NCBI GenBank assembly: GCA_933228675.1
Contig: OW121743.1
Span: forward strand, 87,824,768 to 87,888,767
DNA: 64,000 bases
DNA from: Stomorhina lunata
Lineage: Eukaryota; Arthropoda; Insecta; Diptera; Rhiniidae
Reading direction: 5' to 3'
Shown: positions 1 through 11,310 of the stretch, piece by piece
How the letters are laid out: every line of letters begins with the position of its first letter
Position numbering within the stretch: position 1 is the stretch's first letter
Position numbers and translations under genes: made by a program
The notes under the pieces: model-generated
Seen by the model: only the letters and a program-made list of their open reading frames with translations
Database searches by the model: none
What the model was told of the DNA's origin: nothing

Positions 1-412
1 GTTCTTGTATTTGTTGCTGTTTTTGCTATTATTGTTTTATTTAATTGTTATATTCAGTTCTTTTTTTTTTTTTTTGTATTACTTTTTTGTTGTATTTCTT
101 GCTCATAAATCAGGATTAATTGCGGTTAATTGGCAGCATTTGTGGTAATAAATGTTTTCAAGTCAATACATGGTTGGAGAAACTAGAGTACCCTACACTA
201 CTATAAGATAATATTATTTAGTGGTTGAAGATTTCCCTGCTTCTACTATTATGGCAGAGGGGAATTATTAAACAAACTTTAATAGGAAGCTCTTTTCATT
301 CGATTTTTTTTTTGTGAACTACTCAGGGGATGACCCCTACGTACTCGTATGCATTGCATTGTGATGAAATTAGGAAATAAGGTTATGGGTAGAAGGATTC
401 TGTCTTCATCTG
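1..412. other. A+T-rich intergenic sequence, no gene seen
   Basis: I see no coding sequence here beyond short chance frames. There is a 17-bp T run near 60-76. The right part abuts the C-terminal end of a minus-strand LINE remnant whose stop lies at 413-415. Confidence 0.5.
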
Positions 413-1660
413 TTATTCTTGACTCCCAGTGGAGCATAGGGCCTCAACCATCCTTTTATATCGGACTCTATTGCGAGATGTTAGGCATACATCATTCCAT
501 GAATAGTTTGCTGCTTGTAACTCCGCATTAATTGATCTTCTCCACGTTCTAGCAGGTGCACCAACACGACGGCCTATCCATCGCCATTTCCGTTGACTTA
601 TCTCTGTGGAAGCAGGAATTTGGTTTGTTGCATTAATATATTAAGAATTTGTCTAAAGCATTTGTTTGTAAAGGTTTGCAGTCGTTTATCGATGGCATTT
701 GTGCGTTTCCATGTTTCGCAGCCGTAATACGGAATGGACTTGACATTCGAGTTGTATATTCGTAACTTAGTTGTTGTTGATGTTTGCCGAGATTTCCAAA
801 TGCCGAATGCAGATTTTGCCTTATTAATTCGCGATTTAATATCCTCGTCTGCGCCACCTTTTGTAGTTGTTAAACTTCCCAGGTAATTGAAGGTATCTAT
901 CACATTGATGTGTATCAACGGGTTTGCGCCATAGCCTCCAGGCATAATCTTTGTCTTGGAAATACTAATTTCAAGACCAGATAGTAATAGCGTTAATTTT
1001 CTCTTGAAGGTGGCCCGAGCTTTAGCTTAAAAGACTTACGTCATCGGCATACTCCAAGTCCTCAAGTTGTGTCTACACCATGTAGAGCCGTGAGCATTAT
1101 GTTGTCGATGACGAGGATAAAGAATGTATAGGTGATAATATACATCCTTGCCTTGCTCCAGTAATAACATCGAACGGATCTTATAGTTTACCCTTGTGTT
1201 TAAGTTGAGAATTTTCGTCGGCATGTTACGATTTTCTAAAATTCTCCATAGATAGCTTCTATTGACACTGTCGAAGGCCTTCGTAAAGTCGATAAACGCT
1301 CGGTAAATACGAGTGCGGAATTCATTACATTGCTCTAATACTATTCTTACTAAGTTGATTAGATCAACACAAGAACGGTTTTCTCTAAACCCAAACTGAT
1401 TTTCGCGGAGTGTAGAGGAAACTGCATCGGATATTCTGTTGAAAATTATACTACTTAGTATTTTGCAAGGAATTGGGAGAAGTGTAGTTATTGCAGTCTT
1501 TGGGGTCACCCTTTTTTGGTATTTTGACTAGTATACCTTTATTCCAAGAGGTTGGCAGAGCTTCTTCTTCCCATATTTTACGCACAAATGGGTGCCACAA
1601 TCTCAACGATCCTTCAACATCACATAAAAGCATCTCCGCTGAAATATCTCCGCTGAGGTG
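413..1660 (-). pseudogene. Non-LTR retrotransposon (RTE-like LINE) reverse transcriptase remnant, copy A
   Basis: The minus strand encodes the RT and C-terminal part of a LINE reverse transcriptase in several shifted frames. From the 5' side, 1633-1451 carries the RT start (KIWEEEALPTSW, then VKIPKKGDPKDCNNY). The frame then shifts into 1509-1036, which has ENQFGFRENRSCVDLINLVR and AFIDFTKAFDSVNR, with the first RT catalytic Asp in the FIDF motif. 945-598 carries the late RT/connection part (FNYLGSLTT, YGCETWKR), and 597-413 holds the C-terminal tail (RTWRRSINAELQAANYSW, ending GSQE then a stop). Motif order and wording match RTE-type LINEs; the clade call is inference. At least two frameshifts, and no recognisable YADD segment in the track near 1040, indicate a dead copy. 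No 5' endonuclease domain is visible. Confidence 0.85.
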
Positions 1661-1855
1661 GATAGAGGGAGTAGTAATATTTTTTTATCATATATAGTAG
1701 GAAAGGCTTCTGCAGGAAGTTTGTTCCACATTCGTTCTGAGCGGCCAAAGAACGAATTTCCTCTATATTGTGTTGTGCGATCCGCTGCCCAATCAACTAT
1801 AAAGGAATGAACTCTTGTTGAGTTTCATGTACTATGAAGGAATGTACGGATTTCA
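1640..1855 (-). pseudogene. C-terminal fragment of a second LINE, jockey/CR1-like
   Basis: Read on the minus strand, this stretch gives a frame with VHSFIVDWAADRTTQYRGN followed by SFFGRSERMWNKLPAEAFP. This resembles the conserved tail of jockey/CR1-type polymerases, where an RT..RY..SF...R...WN.LP..VFP pattern precedes the stop. It lies directly upstream, in the same orientation, of LINE copy A and probably reflects a nested or truncated insertion. No catalytic part is present. The clade is inferred from the tail motif alone. Confidence 0.6.
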
Positions 1856-1860
1856 GAAAC

Positions 1861-2439
1861 AAGAACTCTAATTTCGTTCGAGCACATGCCATTGTAGTAG
1901 CGATGGAATAGTGAAACATAACAAACATTGTGTATTGTGTATTATAAATAACTTTGCATTCAGAATAAAAATTACTTAAAATTATACCACATACTATGAC
2001 AGCTGTCATATACTTCAGACAGCTGTCACAGTATGTCTGCTCGCAGACTTCTTGATCTTTTTCGAAGTAAAAGGTTGCTAGTCGCTTAATAACCCTCTCC
2101 TTACTTGGAACCGGATGACATCTTAAAGACTCGCAAACTTTTGATGTCTTGCTCACTTTTCTTGAGTACATCGGTAACAGGTACCTCGCATTTCATCCCA
2201 CAGTATGCGCTGTTTTCTTTACATGATTCTTACGAGACGCTGTGAAGCTTCCAGCATTATCTCGTTTGATGAAAGTAGGTAAAATGCCCAAAAAGTCCCA
2301 ACTCAAACAATAAATTATTTTGAATTTAGCAACGCTCTTCCTAGCTTTTTGAGCATTTTTTCTTTTTGGAATTGAACAACTTAGGGTCTCTTTGGGCCAC
2401 CTAAAGTAAGATCTTTCTGACTTTCCTTCACCATAGAAT
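1861..2439. other. Unassigned sequence with a small hairpin
   Basis: No convincing gene. A 124-codon open frame on the minus strand (1797-2171) shows no family motif and overlaps the LINE tail, so I do not call it. A short perfect-stem hairpin lies at 1990-2035 and is listed separately. Confidence 0.4.
1990..2035. repeat. Hairpin with two GACAGCTGTC palindromes
   Basis: CATACTATGACAGCTGTC at the left pairs with GACAGCTGTCACAGTATG at the right with one mismatch in 18. Each arm itself contains the 10-bp palindrome GACAGCTGTC. It may be the remnant of terminal inverted repeats; no target duplication was found. Confidence 0.6.
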
Positions 2440-2880
2440 CCAGAGATCTCGTGAAGATCCTGTCTTGGTCTGACCGGGAGTTGAAATTACAATGATCTTA
2501 ATTTCCAAATCAGAGTCAGGCTAGCTAGTAGGGATCTTAACTGTTTCGGGATCTAAACTAATTAGAGTCAGGCTAGCCCCAGTAGTATCAGTGTAGTCAG
2601 GCAGATCTGTTTAGCTGTCTTTTACCACTCTTGTACCTCAGCGGTAAAAGACCGCTAAACAGGTCTACCTAACTCTATTAATAACACTGAGACTAACTAA
2701 TCTAACTCTGATCTGTTTTGATTCCGAATCAGTTAAGATCCCGACTGAGTCTGTCCTGGAGCTAAGATCACCATGATATCAAGTTTCGACTCAAAGTCAA
2801 GTGAGATATTTGCCAAGACAGGTCTTGGCAGATATCTCGCTTGACTCAGTGGTGTTTGAGAAATCAGGAGTTCCGTTGAG
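2440..2880. repeat. Imperfect foldback, about 430 bp
   Basis: The two halves are diverged reverse complements around a centre near 2637. For example, CAGATCTGTTTAGC and CTTTTACC at 2600-2632 face GGTAAAAG and GCTAAACAGGTC at 2641-2668. Further out, AGTCAGGCTAGC and GATCTTAACTG on the left face CAGTTAAGATC and related sequence on the right. The outer CTTGGTCTGAC near 2470 faces GCCAAGACAGGTC near 2815. This is probably an old foldback transposon or MITE; no coding capacity. Confidence 0.6.
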
Positions 2881-2944
2881 CCGCCATCTCTCCTAGGAGC
2901 GTTTGTATTAGTATATTATCGTGGAGTATACTTACTCGTATATT

Positions 2945-4262
2945 AAAAACCTGTTAAACTCAAAGGCTAAGAATTTTTTAGAATTCCATGCGCTTTGATC
3001 TTGAGCGCATAGTCTCCAATTTCGTAGGCCAAGCTTTGAAAGAATTTCCTCTACTTGGTGTTTCCATCAAAGTTTTGAACGTTCTCGTCTAACATTAGGG
3101 GATGGCCGTTTTGATTCTAATTTTAGCTTTTAAATAGTAACTGTTTTTCCCAGGAGTGGATTACCACCGTGCTATAGCAGGTTAGTTATACACATAGCAT
3201 ATCAGAGGTTACAAGTTCGATCACCTCGCAAAACCCACTTGAAAGAATAAATATTCCAAAAAAAGGCGGTTCACCTCATAACTCAGCTAGCCACTGGTTA
3301 TTGAGCATTAGGCTATGTAAAACTTCTCTAACAAATGCATTTGCCGTTCGGAGCCAGAGTTAAAACGTAGGTCTCTTTCAATAAGTCTTAAAATAGAATC
3401 GGATGCAGCTCATTGTCTGAGAGAAGTACCCCTTTTTCCAATTGGAATAAGTTTAAACCATATGTTTATAGTTCTTATAGGAAAACTCGCTGCACACCTT
3501 AGCTCACTACATTAACGGGTATTAACGCTGTTCCCCGGATGATAACACGAGGTTGTCGGTGTCCACAGTTAAAAAGAAGGATAACCAAGATAAGTCTGGA
3601 CTTACCAAGTTAAGACCAATCGGAACTGTTGCTTGGTGTCCAATATCACTCTTTGCACCTTTAAGCTTCCCAAACCGCGATGTGTTCTAATAAATCAAAT
3701 ACTCGTTTAAAACCGATAATAAAAGGTAACGAGGGATCGCCATTCAACCGTCTGCTCCTCAATAATCCTTAAGCAGTTGATGTGATCAATACATGATTTG
3801 TTTTGTCTTGTTCGCATCTTATCTGGTCCGGTAATGGTAGCTATGCGGCTGTGTAGAATATGCGCTATAAGATTGTTGAACGCGTTAAGAAGGGTAATTC
3901 CTCTCCATTTCGAACAAATTTTCCTTTTTTCTCCAGTTTTATAATTAGACTTCCTTTGAGATCATTTGGCAATATTTCATCAGACCAATATTTCGTTATC
4001 AGAGGCTTTAACAATATTGTTAATAGAGGTTTGTTAGATTTCAATAATTCGGGTATTATTCCATTAGGACCTGAAGACTTCCCAGATTTTAGCCGTCTGA
4101 GCTGTTACTTCTTGGAATGGTGGTGGTAACGTATCAAACTCAGTCGCATATTCGGTATATTTAGCTGGATTGGCTGTCCGCGGTTTTGAGTAATAATCTT
4201 CCCACAGTTTCATCTGTTGATCAGATCGCGCTGCTGACAGTTGGTTAAAGTGCGAAGAGAAT
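2945..4262 (-). pseudogene. LINE remnant, copy B (same family as copy C), broken RT
   Basis: Minus-strand reading from 4262 downward gives a mosaic LINE polymerase. NGIIPELLKSN, then KYWSDEILPNDLKGSLIIKL, is followed after a frameshift by CSKWRGITLLNAFNNLIAHI, then RQNKSCIDHINCLRIIEEQT. These are the RT entry motifs of an RTE-like LINE. The far 3' part (about 2950-3110) is nucleotide-similar to 20665-20810, sharing TCGTAGG(C/T)CAAGCTTT and TTTCCTCTACTT, so copies B and C belong to one family. The centre (about 3150-3540) is not clearly LINE and may contain an inserted sequence. Multiple stops and frameshifts show it is inactive. Confidence 0.75.
3166..3232 (+). other. Possible tRNA-like (SINE-type) promoter segment
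   Basis: TAGCAGGTTAGTTA near 3176 resembles a Pol III A box, and AAGTTCGATCACC near 3212 resembles a B box, about 35 bp apart, which is tRNA-like spacing. No acceptor stem closes and no clear anticodon arm folds, so this is not a tRNA gene. It could be a decayed tRNA-derived SINE inserted in LINE copy B. The support is weak. Confidence 0.25.
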
Positions 4263-4264
4263 GT

Positions 4265-4625
4265 AGATTAATAACAAGCCTTATCATCTGTGTTTCCGTT
4301 CAGATGATAACCTTCGCTTTATGTTAATATTTGTTGGACACAATAATTCGTATTTATTCTGTCTCTCAAATAAGATATGATGTGTGTTTTTAGCTTTGTC
4401 TAGATTTTTAGATAATCCTCCTGAAGAGATGGCCTAACCAATCATCGGAACGCGTCGAGGAAAGTTTTCCCCACCATTTTTTTTGTTTTATCAAAAAAAC
4501 TATTTATTACAATAAAAAATAATTGTAATAAATTGGGATCTTAGTGCAATACACTACAGTAAAACTTTTTATTTAAATGTTTGATGTCCCATAATTTTTG
4601 AAAAAAACCCCTTTTTTAGAAAAAA
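4265..4625 (+). mobile_element. Penelope-like terminal fragment, copy 1 (decayed hammerhead)
   Basis: This stretch is nucleotide-similar along its length to 17745-18055. Shared blocks include CTTCGCTTTATGTT(A/G)ATATT, TTGTTGGACACAATAAT, AATCCTCCTGA, ACGCGTCGAGGAAAG, and TTAGTGCAATACACTACAG near the right end. Both copies contain a hammerhead-type motif of the sort reported from the terminal repeats of Penelope-like retroelements. The Penelope assignment rests on that motif, as no RT/GIY-YIG coding sequence is seen here. It abuts LINE copy B on the left. Confidence 0.6.
4416..4461 (+). ncRNA. Decayed type I hammerhead ribozyme motif
   Basis: Stem I is TCCTC (4416-4420) with GAGGA (4457-4461). 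Stem II is GATGG (4428-4432) with TCATC (4442-4446). A minimal ACGCGT helix III precedes the GTC cleavage triplet (4454-4456). The core is mutated: CTGATGA is CTGAAGA, and GAAA is GGAA (4447-4450). Both changes hit core residues needed for catalysis, so it should be inactive. One stem II pair is G-U in copy 2 but A-U here, which keeps the pairing. Confidence 0.6.
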
Positions 4626-4949
4626 AAAACTATATTGGATAAGTTTGTCAAACTGCATCGATCATGTGGTCATAAGCGAAAAAGTACAATGGATTTTCAG
4701 AGTCCACTTAATTCTCGTTTTTAAGTTCACTTAAGTGTTTAGTTAAATAGATGACCTTAACTATAGACATTCAACAATGGGTGACACGGTGTGCTGATGA
4801 AGTCCATAGCGGGACATAAAAGGCATCATTCCACACTGCTAATATATTTTTTTCACTATTCGTACTAATTATTTAATAAATTTAAAAAATGATTTATGAC
4901 ATGAGCCTAAAGCCCGACTCGAAATAACATTCTTCGATAGGCTTATAGT
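4626..4949. other. Unassigned sequence containing a hammerhead-like candidate
   Basis: No gene is seen. At 4787-4838 there is a second, independent hammerhead-like arrangement, discussed in the findings: CTGATGA, a GTCC/GGAC stem II and a 7-bp outer stem CGGTGTG/CACACTG, but no GAAA core. Confidence 0.4.
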
Positions 4950-5706
4950 CATTATATCCTTTACCACCATATGTGGAAAGGGTATTATAAGTTTGTGCTG
5001 ATGTATGTAACGCATAGAAATATGTCTCTTCGACCCGCCTTTTTAGTATACCAATAGGCTAAGAATCACTTTCTGAGTCGATTTACGATTTAGTACAGTT
5101 CTGTACTAGTCAGCTGTACGGCTGACTAGATCCCCATGTAAACCATGTAATCAAAGTACAAGTCGCAGTTCTTAAGACAATTTGATGAAATTTGGCACAG
5201 ATACTTATATTGGTAGTGGGACCATGGTTATTCAAATTCGTCAAAATCGGTCAATTATTTATGGTACCTCCCATAGGTCCCACTTCCTTGAATTAACATA
5301 TTGGATACAAATATCAATATATTTTCATGAAATTTAAAAAAAATACTGATTATGTAAATTAAAAGCAATGTACCGAATTTATTTAAAATCGGTCAACATT
5401 TGAATCCCATATAAACTCTTCTGTTAAAACGCCCTAAATGAGACAAAAATCACTTAAATGCACGTAGACTTGAAGATAATGAGAATTTTAAGCTTATTGC
5501 ATACAACAACTGTAACCAATCTGCCGAATTTCAAGACATTCGGTCCACTTTTGACCCTAGCTCTCATATAAGTCCAAATGACAGAAACAGCTTAAATATA
5601 TAAGTTTTGATAAAATTTTTATATGATGACAAAATTTAGCAAATATATGTCTCTATACAGGGAAATGTTCGGGCTTGAACGACTATAGCACTTTCTTACT
5701 TGTTTT
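4950..5706 (+). repeat. Dispersed fly repeat (module-type, ends CTTACTTGTT)
   Basis: The sequence follows the order of a dispersed repeat common in higher-fly genomes: ATAAGTTTGTGCTGATG, AAATATG, ATCACTTTCTGAGTCGATTT, CCATGTAAACCATGT, ACAAGTCGCAGTT, GATGAAATTTGGCACAGATA, a TTCGGGCTTGAACG segment and a tail ACTTTCTTACTTGTTTTT. A hairpin CTAGTCAGC/GCTGACTAG (5106-5129) sits where related copies usually carry GTCCGTC-type motifs. Identity of the family is from memory; boundaries are approximate. Confidence 0.6.
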
Positions 5707-7424
5707 TAAGATACGTTTAACTGATTAGAACCACCTCTTCAAATATTTCCAAATTTTAAATGTTTGTACTTAGGAGACCATAACTTGCTTGTAATTTTTA
5801 GTGACAACGAGTGTAATCAAACTGAAGCTTTCTTTTGAAATTTTCATTTTTGCCAAATTTATATCCTAAACTCACTTTAAACAAAGCAATTGTCATTTGT
5901 ACACAAAAATGTCGTCAGTGAGTTTATACTAAAATATGTCAAATTTTATTTTGATGTTTTCAGATTATAGCTGTTAGCACTAGTTCTGACAGTTCCTGAT
6001 ACTTAAATAGTAAACCTCGTAGATCTAGGCTGTTTTGCATGTAATTAGAAAACTATTACAATTTTTAATATATAGAATCAGTTCTGGAAAATACAATCAT
6101 TATATCATCATAAATGATAGGAAATTTTTGTAGTCAAGGAAATTTAAAAGTTTAAGTGCTCTATATGGTCGACCACAGTCCACCATTAATTATTTCAATA
6201 TTTTTTTTGTATGATTTTCTGTAATTATGTTTTTGAAATTGTTTAATAGTAGATATGGCATATCGGAGTGTAATTGTGTCTACTTATTTATCTATGTATG
6301 CGTGTTCACATTTGTTTAAATGTGACTGTGTGTTGTATTGAATAAAACTAAAAACGAAAAAAATAATTATAATTCTGTAATTGACCATATTTATGGAATA
6401 TTAATTATATTTGCCTTTTTGCAGTCTTCCATTTTTTGTTGCTGTGATAATTTATTGCGGTTATTCATTACTTTAATATAAATTGCCTATTTTATGGTTA
6501 AAGTTTTACTATTTTCAATATTTCTCTAGACATTAAAAATATAAAGCATTTGTCATATTTTCAGGTTAGTTTTGGTTAATTAATAACAATAAAAGTTTTA
6601 TCGGTTAATAGCCTCAGGCTATGAAAAGGTAGATATTTAACTATTGTATGGCAAAGGTAAGAGCAAGATAAATGGCTCCAAAATTTGAATGGACTAAAAA
6701 GTTTTTAACACAATATCAAATTGAAAAATGTTTCAATACCTAAAATTAACAATAACCGTTTTTAATCGAACATTTTCAATTAATTTTGAGAACAATAAAA
6801 ATATCCTAAACTTTTGGCAATTACAATTTTATATCTAATAAGTACTTGAGATATTCATTCCTTAAACATTTATTCAAAAATGTTTTTGTGTCCCAAAAAA
6901 ATGTCATCATTTTCTATCGTTCCCTCTTAAAAATTCTAATTTAATTTAATATTATTTATGAGATGACATAATTCAAGTACGAACGCTTAAGTGCCAGAGG
7001 TAATAAACTTAAGAGTAAATATTTGAACAGTGAAAAAAGTAACTACCCCAAACAATATGAACTTGCTTTGTCATTTTAAGGGGATTGTGGGATACAAGTA
7101 GAAATATAAGATACCTACCGCTGCACTATAGGAATATCAGTGATAAGAGACAAAAAAGTGAAAGCTCTTAATCAGAAAAATGTTTCATAATTTATTACTT
7201 TTAAGATAGAAAGAAATTGTTGATTTTCAAGTGAAGAAGATTTTTAAGGTAAGAATTTGGTATATGTATTCGATACTAACCAAATAATATAGTCTGTCTA
7301 GACCGATCATATGATATCCTACACATCTGAAGTAATTATTAGTACAGTTCTTATCAACTGTCGCATATACAGGCTTAAAGTTAATCTCGATTTCTGGAAA
7401 CCAAATTTATACGAGTCTAAAAAT
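5707..7424. other. Unassigned A+T-rich intergenic sequence
   Basis: About 1.7 kb with no credible coding frame, no terminal repeats and no tandem structure that I can recognise. It ends where satellite A begins. Confidence 0.5.
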
Positions 7425-8807
7425 TTTTTATTTGAAAATTTTCTAAAGAATTTTTTTAAATGAAAAATTTTCTATAAAAAAATTTTTATATGAAAAATAT
7501 TCTATAGAAATTTTTTATATGAAAAATTTTCTATAGAAATGTTTTATATGAAAAATTTTCTATAGAAATTTTTTATATGAAATTTCTTTAGAAAAATTTT
7601 TATATGACAAATTTTCTATAGAAATTTGTTATATGAAAAATTTTATATAGAAATTTATTATGTGAAAATTTTTTTTGTATGAAAAATTTTCTATAGGAAT
7701 TTTTTATATGAAAAATTTTCTAAAGAAATTATTTGAATGAAAAAATTTCTATAGAAATATTATATGAACAATTTTCTAAAGAAATTATTTGAATGAAAAA
7801 TTTTTTATACAAATTTTGTATATGTATAATTTTCTATATAAATTTTTAATAGAAAATTTTTATATACAAAAATTTCTATAGAAATTTTTATATGAAAAGT
7901 GTTGTATAAAAATTTTTTTATATAAAAATTTCGTATAAAAATTTTTTATATAAAAATTTCGTATAAAAATTTTTTTTAATAAAAATTTCGTATAAAAATT
8001 TTTTATATAAAAATTTCTTATAGAAATTTTTTTAGGAATTTTTTATATGGAAAATTTTCTATAGAAATTATTTGTATATTTATTTATAGAGACTTTTTAT
8101 ATGAAAAATGTTCTATAGAAATTTTTTTATATCAAAAATATTCTATAGAAATTTTTTTATATGAAAAATTTTCTACAGAAATTTTTTATATGAAAAATTT
8201 TCTATAGAAATTTTTTATATGAAAAATTTTCTATAGAAACTTTTTATATGAAAAATTTTCTATAGAAACTTTTTTATATGAAAAATTTTCTATAAAAGCT
8301 GTTTATATGAAAAAATTTCTATAGAAAATTTTTCATATAAAAAATTTTCTATAGAAAATTTTTCATATAAAAAATTTTCTATAGAAAATTTTTCATATAA
8401 GAAATTTTCTATAGAAATTTTTTATATCAAAAAATTAATGTAGAAATTCTTATACGAAAAATCTTCTATAGAAATCTTCTATAAAAATTTTCTATATAAA
8501 TTTTTTATATAAAAAATTTTCTATAGAAATTTTTTGTATGAAAAATTTTCTATAGAAATTTTTTATATGAAAAATTTTCTATAGAAATTTTTTATATGAA
8601 AAATTTTCTATAAAATTTTTTTTGTAGGAAAAATTTTCTATAGAAATTTTTTATATGAAAAATTTTCTATAGAAATTTTTTATATAAAAAATTTTCTATA
8701 GAAATTTTTTTATGACAAATTTTTATATAAAAAATTTCTAAAGAAATTTTTTATAAGAAAAATTTAATATAGAAATTTTTTTGTATAAAAATTTTTTATA
8801 TGAATAA
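7425..8807. repeat. Satellite A, left block (29-bp unit)
   Basis: Diverged tandem array of a 29-bp unit: T6, ATATG, A5, TTTTCTATAG, AAA. Each unit contains the palindrome TTTCTATAGAAA. Units at 8330-8410 are in inverted orientation (TTTTTCATATAAAAAATTTT). A variant block at about 8298-8500 recurs at 9971-10120 beyond the inserted palindromic element. Any open frames inside are translations of the repeat. Confidence 0.95.
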
Positions 8808-9771
8808 CACAGGCCTACAAATATTGGGGTCATGGAAGTTGTTGGAAAATGGAGGGTCATTTCCGAAGTAATTTTTTCCGTAGAATCCGAATCCGGGGTC
8901 CGAATTGCTCTATCACGTCAGGATTTTGAGATATTTGAGGTTTTTTACCCAAAAAATGGCGTTTTTGGCTACTTTTGAGGTTATGTACAGAAGAGACAAA
9001 ATTTTTTGGGAGTTTTTTTTTAGTTGCATCTTATAGCACTACTCTTCCTCTTTCATTTAAGAGTCGCAGAGTTCAATTACGATTTTTCTACACCAAGTTA
9101 CGTCAATTTGAAATTACGAGATATGTCCTATTAATTGCATGACCATTTGCATTGAATACGTTGAGGCAGACATTTGTCTACTGGGTATTTTCTCTTCAAA
9201 ATTTTTACTTGGGGATTTTTGGGGTTACTGATTACGAATATGAAGTTGAGATATTAAAATTATCAAATTCAAGATGGCGGATTCAAAATGGCGTATAAAA
9301 ATTTTGAATCCGCCATCTTGAATTTGATAATTTTAATATCTCAACTTCATATTCGTAATCAGTAACCCCAAAAATCCCCAAGTAAAAATTTTGAAGAGAA
9401 AATACCCAGTAGACAAATGTCTGCCTCAACGTATTCAATGCAAATGGTCATGCAATTAATAGGACATATCTCGTAATTTCAAATTGACGTAACTTGGTGT
9501 AGAAAAATCGTAATTGAACTCTGCGACTCTTAAATTAAAGAGGAAGAGTAGTGCTATAAGATGCAACTAAAAAAAAACTCCCAAAAAATTTTGTCTCTTC
9601 TGTACATAACCTCAAAAGTAGCCAAAAACGCCATTTTTTGGGTAAAAAACCTCAAATATCTCAAAATCCTGACGTGATAGAGCAATTCGGACCCCGGATT
9701 CGGATTCTACGCAAAAAATTACTTCGGAAATGACCCTCCACTTTTTGACAACAAAACCATGTTGGCCTGTG
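8808..9771. mobile_element. 964-bp palindromic (foldback) transposon inserted in satellite A
   Basis: Two arms of about 470 bp are near-identical reverse complements around an 11-nt loop (9290-9300). For instance, GATGGCGGATTCAAAAT at 9273-9289 pairs with ATTTTGAATCCGCCATC at 9301-9317. The ends are CACAGGCC (8808-8815) and GGCCTGTG (9764-9771). A direct TAA flanks both sides (8805-8807 and 9772-9774), the likely 3-bp target duplication. The outer 50 bp of the arms are clearly more diverged than the interior. No coding capacity was found. A 3-bp target fits PIF/Harbinger or CACTA-type transposases, but the TIR does not decide this. Confidence 0.85.
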
Positions 9772-9774
9772 TAA

Positions 9775-11310
9775 TTTTATATAGAAATGTTTGATATGAA
9801 AAATTTTTCTATAGAAATGTTGAAAAATTATGTTATGAAAAATTTTGTATAGAAATTTTTTATACGAAAAATTTTCTATAGAAATATTTTATATGACAAA
9901 TATTCTATAAAAACTTTTTATATGAAAAATTTTCTATAAAAACTCTTAATATGCAAAATTTGCTATAAAAGCTGTTTATATGAAAAAATTTCTATAGAAA
10001 ATTTTTCATATAAAAAATTGTCTATAGAAAATTTTTCATATAAAAATTTTCTATAGAAATTTTTTATATCAAAAAATTTCTATAGAAATTTTTATACGAA
10101 AAATCTTCTATAGAAATTTTTTATATAATTTTTTTATATGAAAAATTTTCTATAGAAATTTTTTAAATAAAAAACTTTCTATAATAATTTTTTTGAAAAA
10201 TTTTCTATAAAAAGTTTTTATATGAAAAATATTTTATAGAAATTTTTTATATGAAAAATTTTCTATAGAAATTTTTTATATGAAAAATTTTCCATAGAGT
10301 ATTTTTGTATGAAAAATTTTCTATAGAAAGTATTTATATGAAAAGTCTTCTATAGAAAGTATTTATATGAAAAATTTTCTATAGAAATTTTATATATGAA
10401 AAAATTTTATGTGGAAAATTTTATATAGAAATTTTTTTTTGAAAAATTGTCTATAGAAATTTTTTATATGAAAAATTTTCCATAGAATCTTTTATATGAA
10501 AATTTTCTATAGAAAGTATTTATATGAAAAATTTTCTATAGAAATTTTTTATATGAAAAATTTTCTATAGAAATTTTTTATATGAAAAATTTTCTATAGA
10601 AATTTTTTATATGAAAAATTTTCTATAGAAATTTTTTATATGAAAAATTTTCTATAGAAATTTTTTATATGAAAAATTTTCTATAGAAATTTTTTATATG
10701 AAAAATTTCATATAAAAAATTTCTATACAAATTTTGTAAATGAAAAATTTTTATATGGAAATTTTTATATAGAATTTTTTTTTTTAATTTTCTATAGAAA
10801 TTTTTTATATGAAAAATTTTCTATATATATTTTTTGTATGAAAAATTTTCTTCAGAATTTTTTTTATATGAAAGATTTCCAATAGAAATTTTTTATATGA
10901 AAAATTTTCTATAGAAATTTTTTATATGAAGAATTTTCTATAGAAATTTTTTATACGAAAAATTTTCTATAGAAATTTTTATATAAAGAGTTTTCTATAG
11001 ACATTTTTTATATTAAAAATTTTCTATAGAATTTTTTTTTATGAAAAATTTTCAATAGAAATTTTTTATAACAAATTTTTCATATAAAAAATTTCTGTAG
11101 ACAATTTTTTAAGTGTAAAATTTTTATAGAAATTTTTTATATGAAAAATTTCTATAGAAAATTTTTCATATAAAAAATTTTAATAAAAAATTTTTTATAT
11201 GAAAAATTGTTTATAGAAATTTTCTCATATAAAAAATTTTTATAAAAAATTTTTTATATGAAAAATTGTTTATAGAAATTTTCTCATATAAAAAATTTTT
11301 ATAAAAAAAT
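9775..11310. repeat. Satellite A, right block (29-bp unit)
   Basis: Continuation of satellite A after the palindromic insertion, with the same 29-bp unit and TTTCTATAGAAA palindrome. The cleanest units are at 10530-10710. Inverted-orientation units occur at about 9995-10040 and 11150-11300. The block ends in a diverged edge before 11330. Confidence 0.95.

Noticed and set aside
1797..2171. 124-codon minus-strand frame with several Cys residues
   Set aside because: No recognisable domain; it overlaps LINE tail sequence and a hairpin, so it is most likely chance.
3166..3232. tRNA gene
   Set aside because: A- and B-box-like words are present, but no cloverleaf with an acceptor stem and anticodon arm can be drawn.
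3860..4129. 89-codon plus-strand frame
   Set aside because: It is the antisense shadow of LINE copy B, whose RT motifs are on the minus strand.
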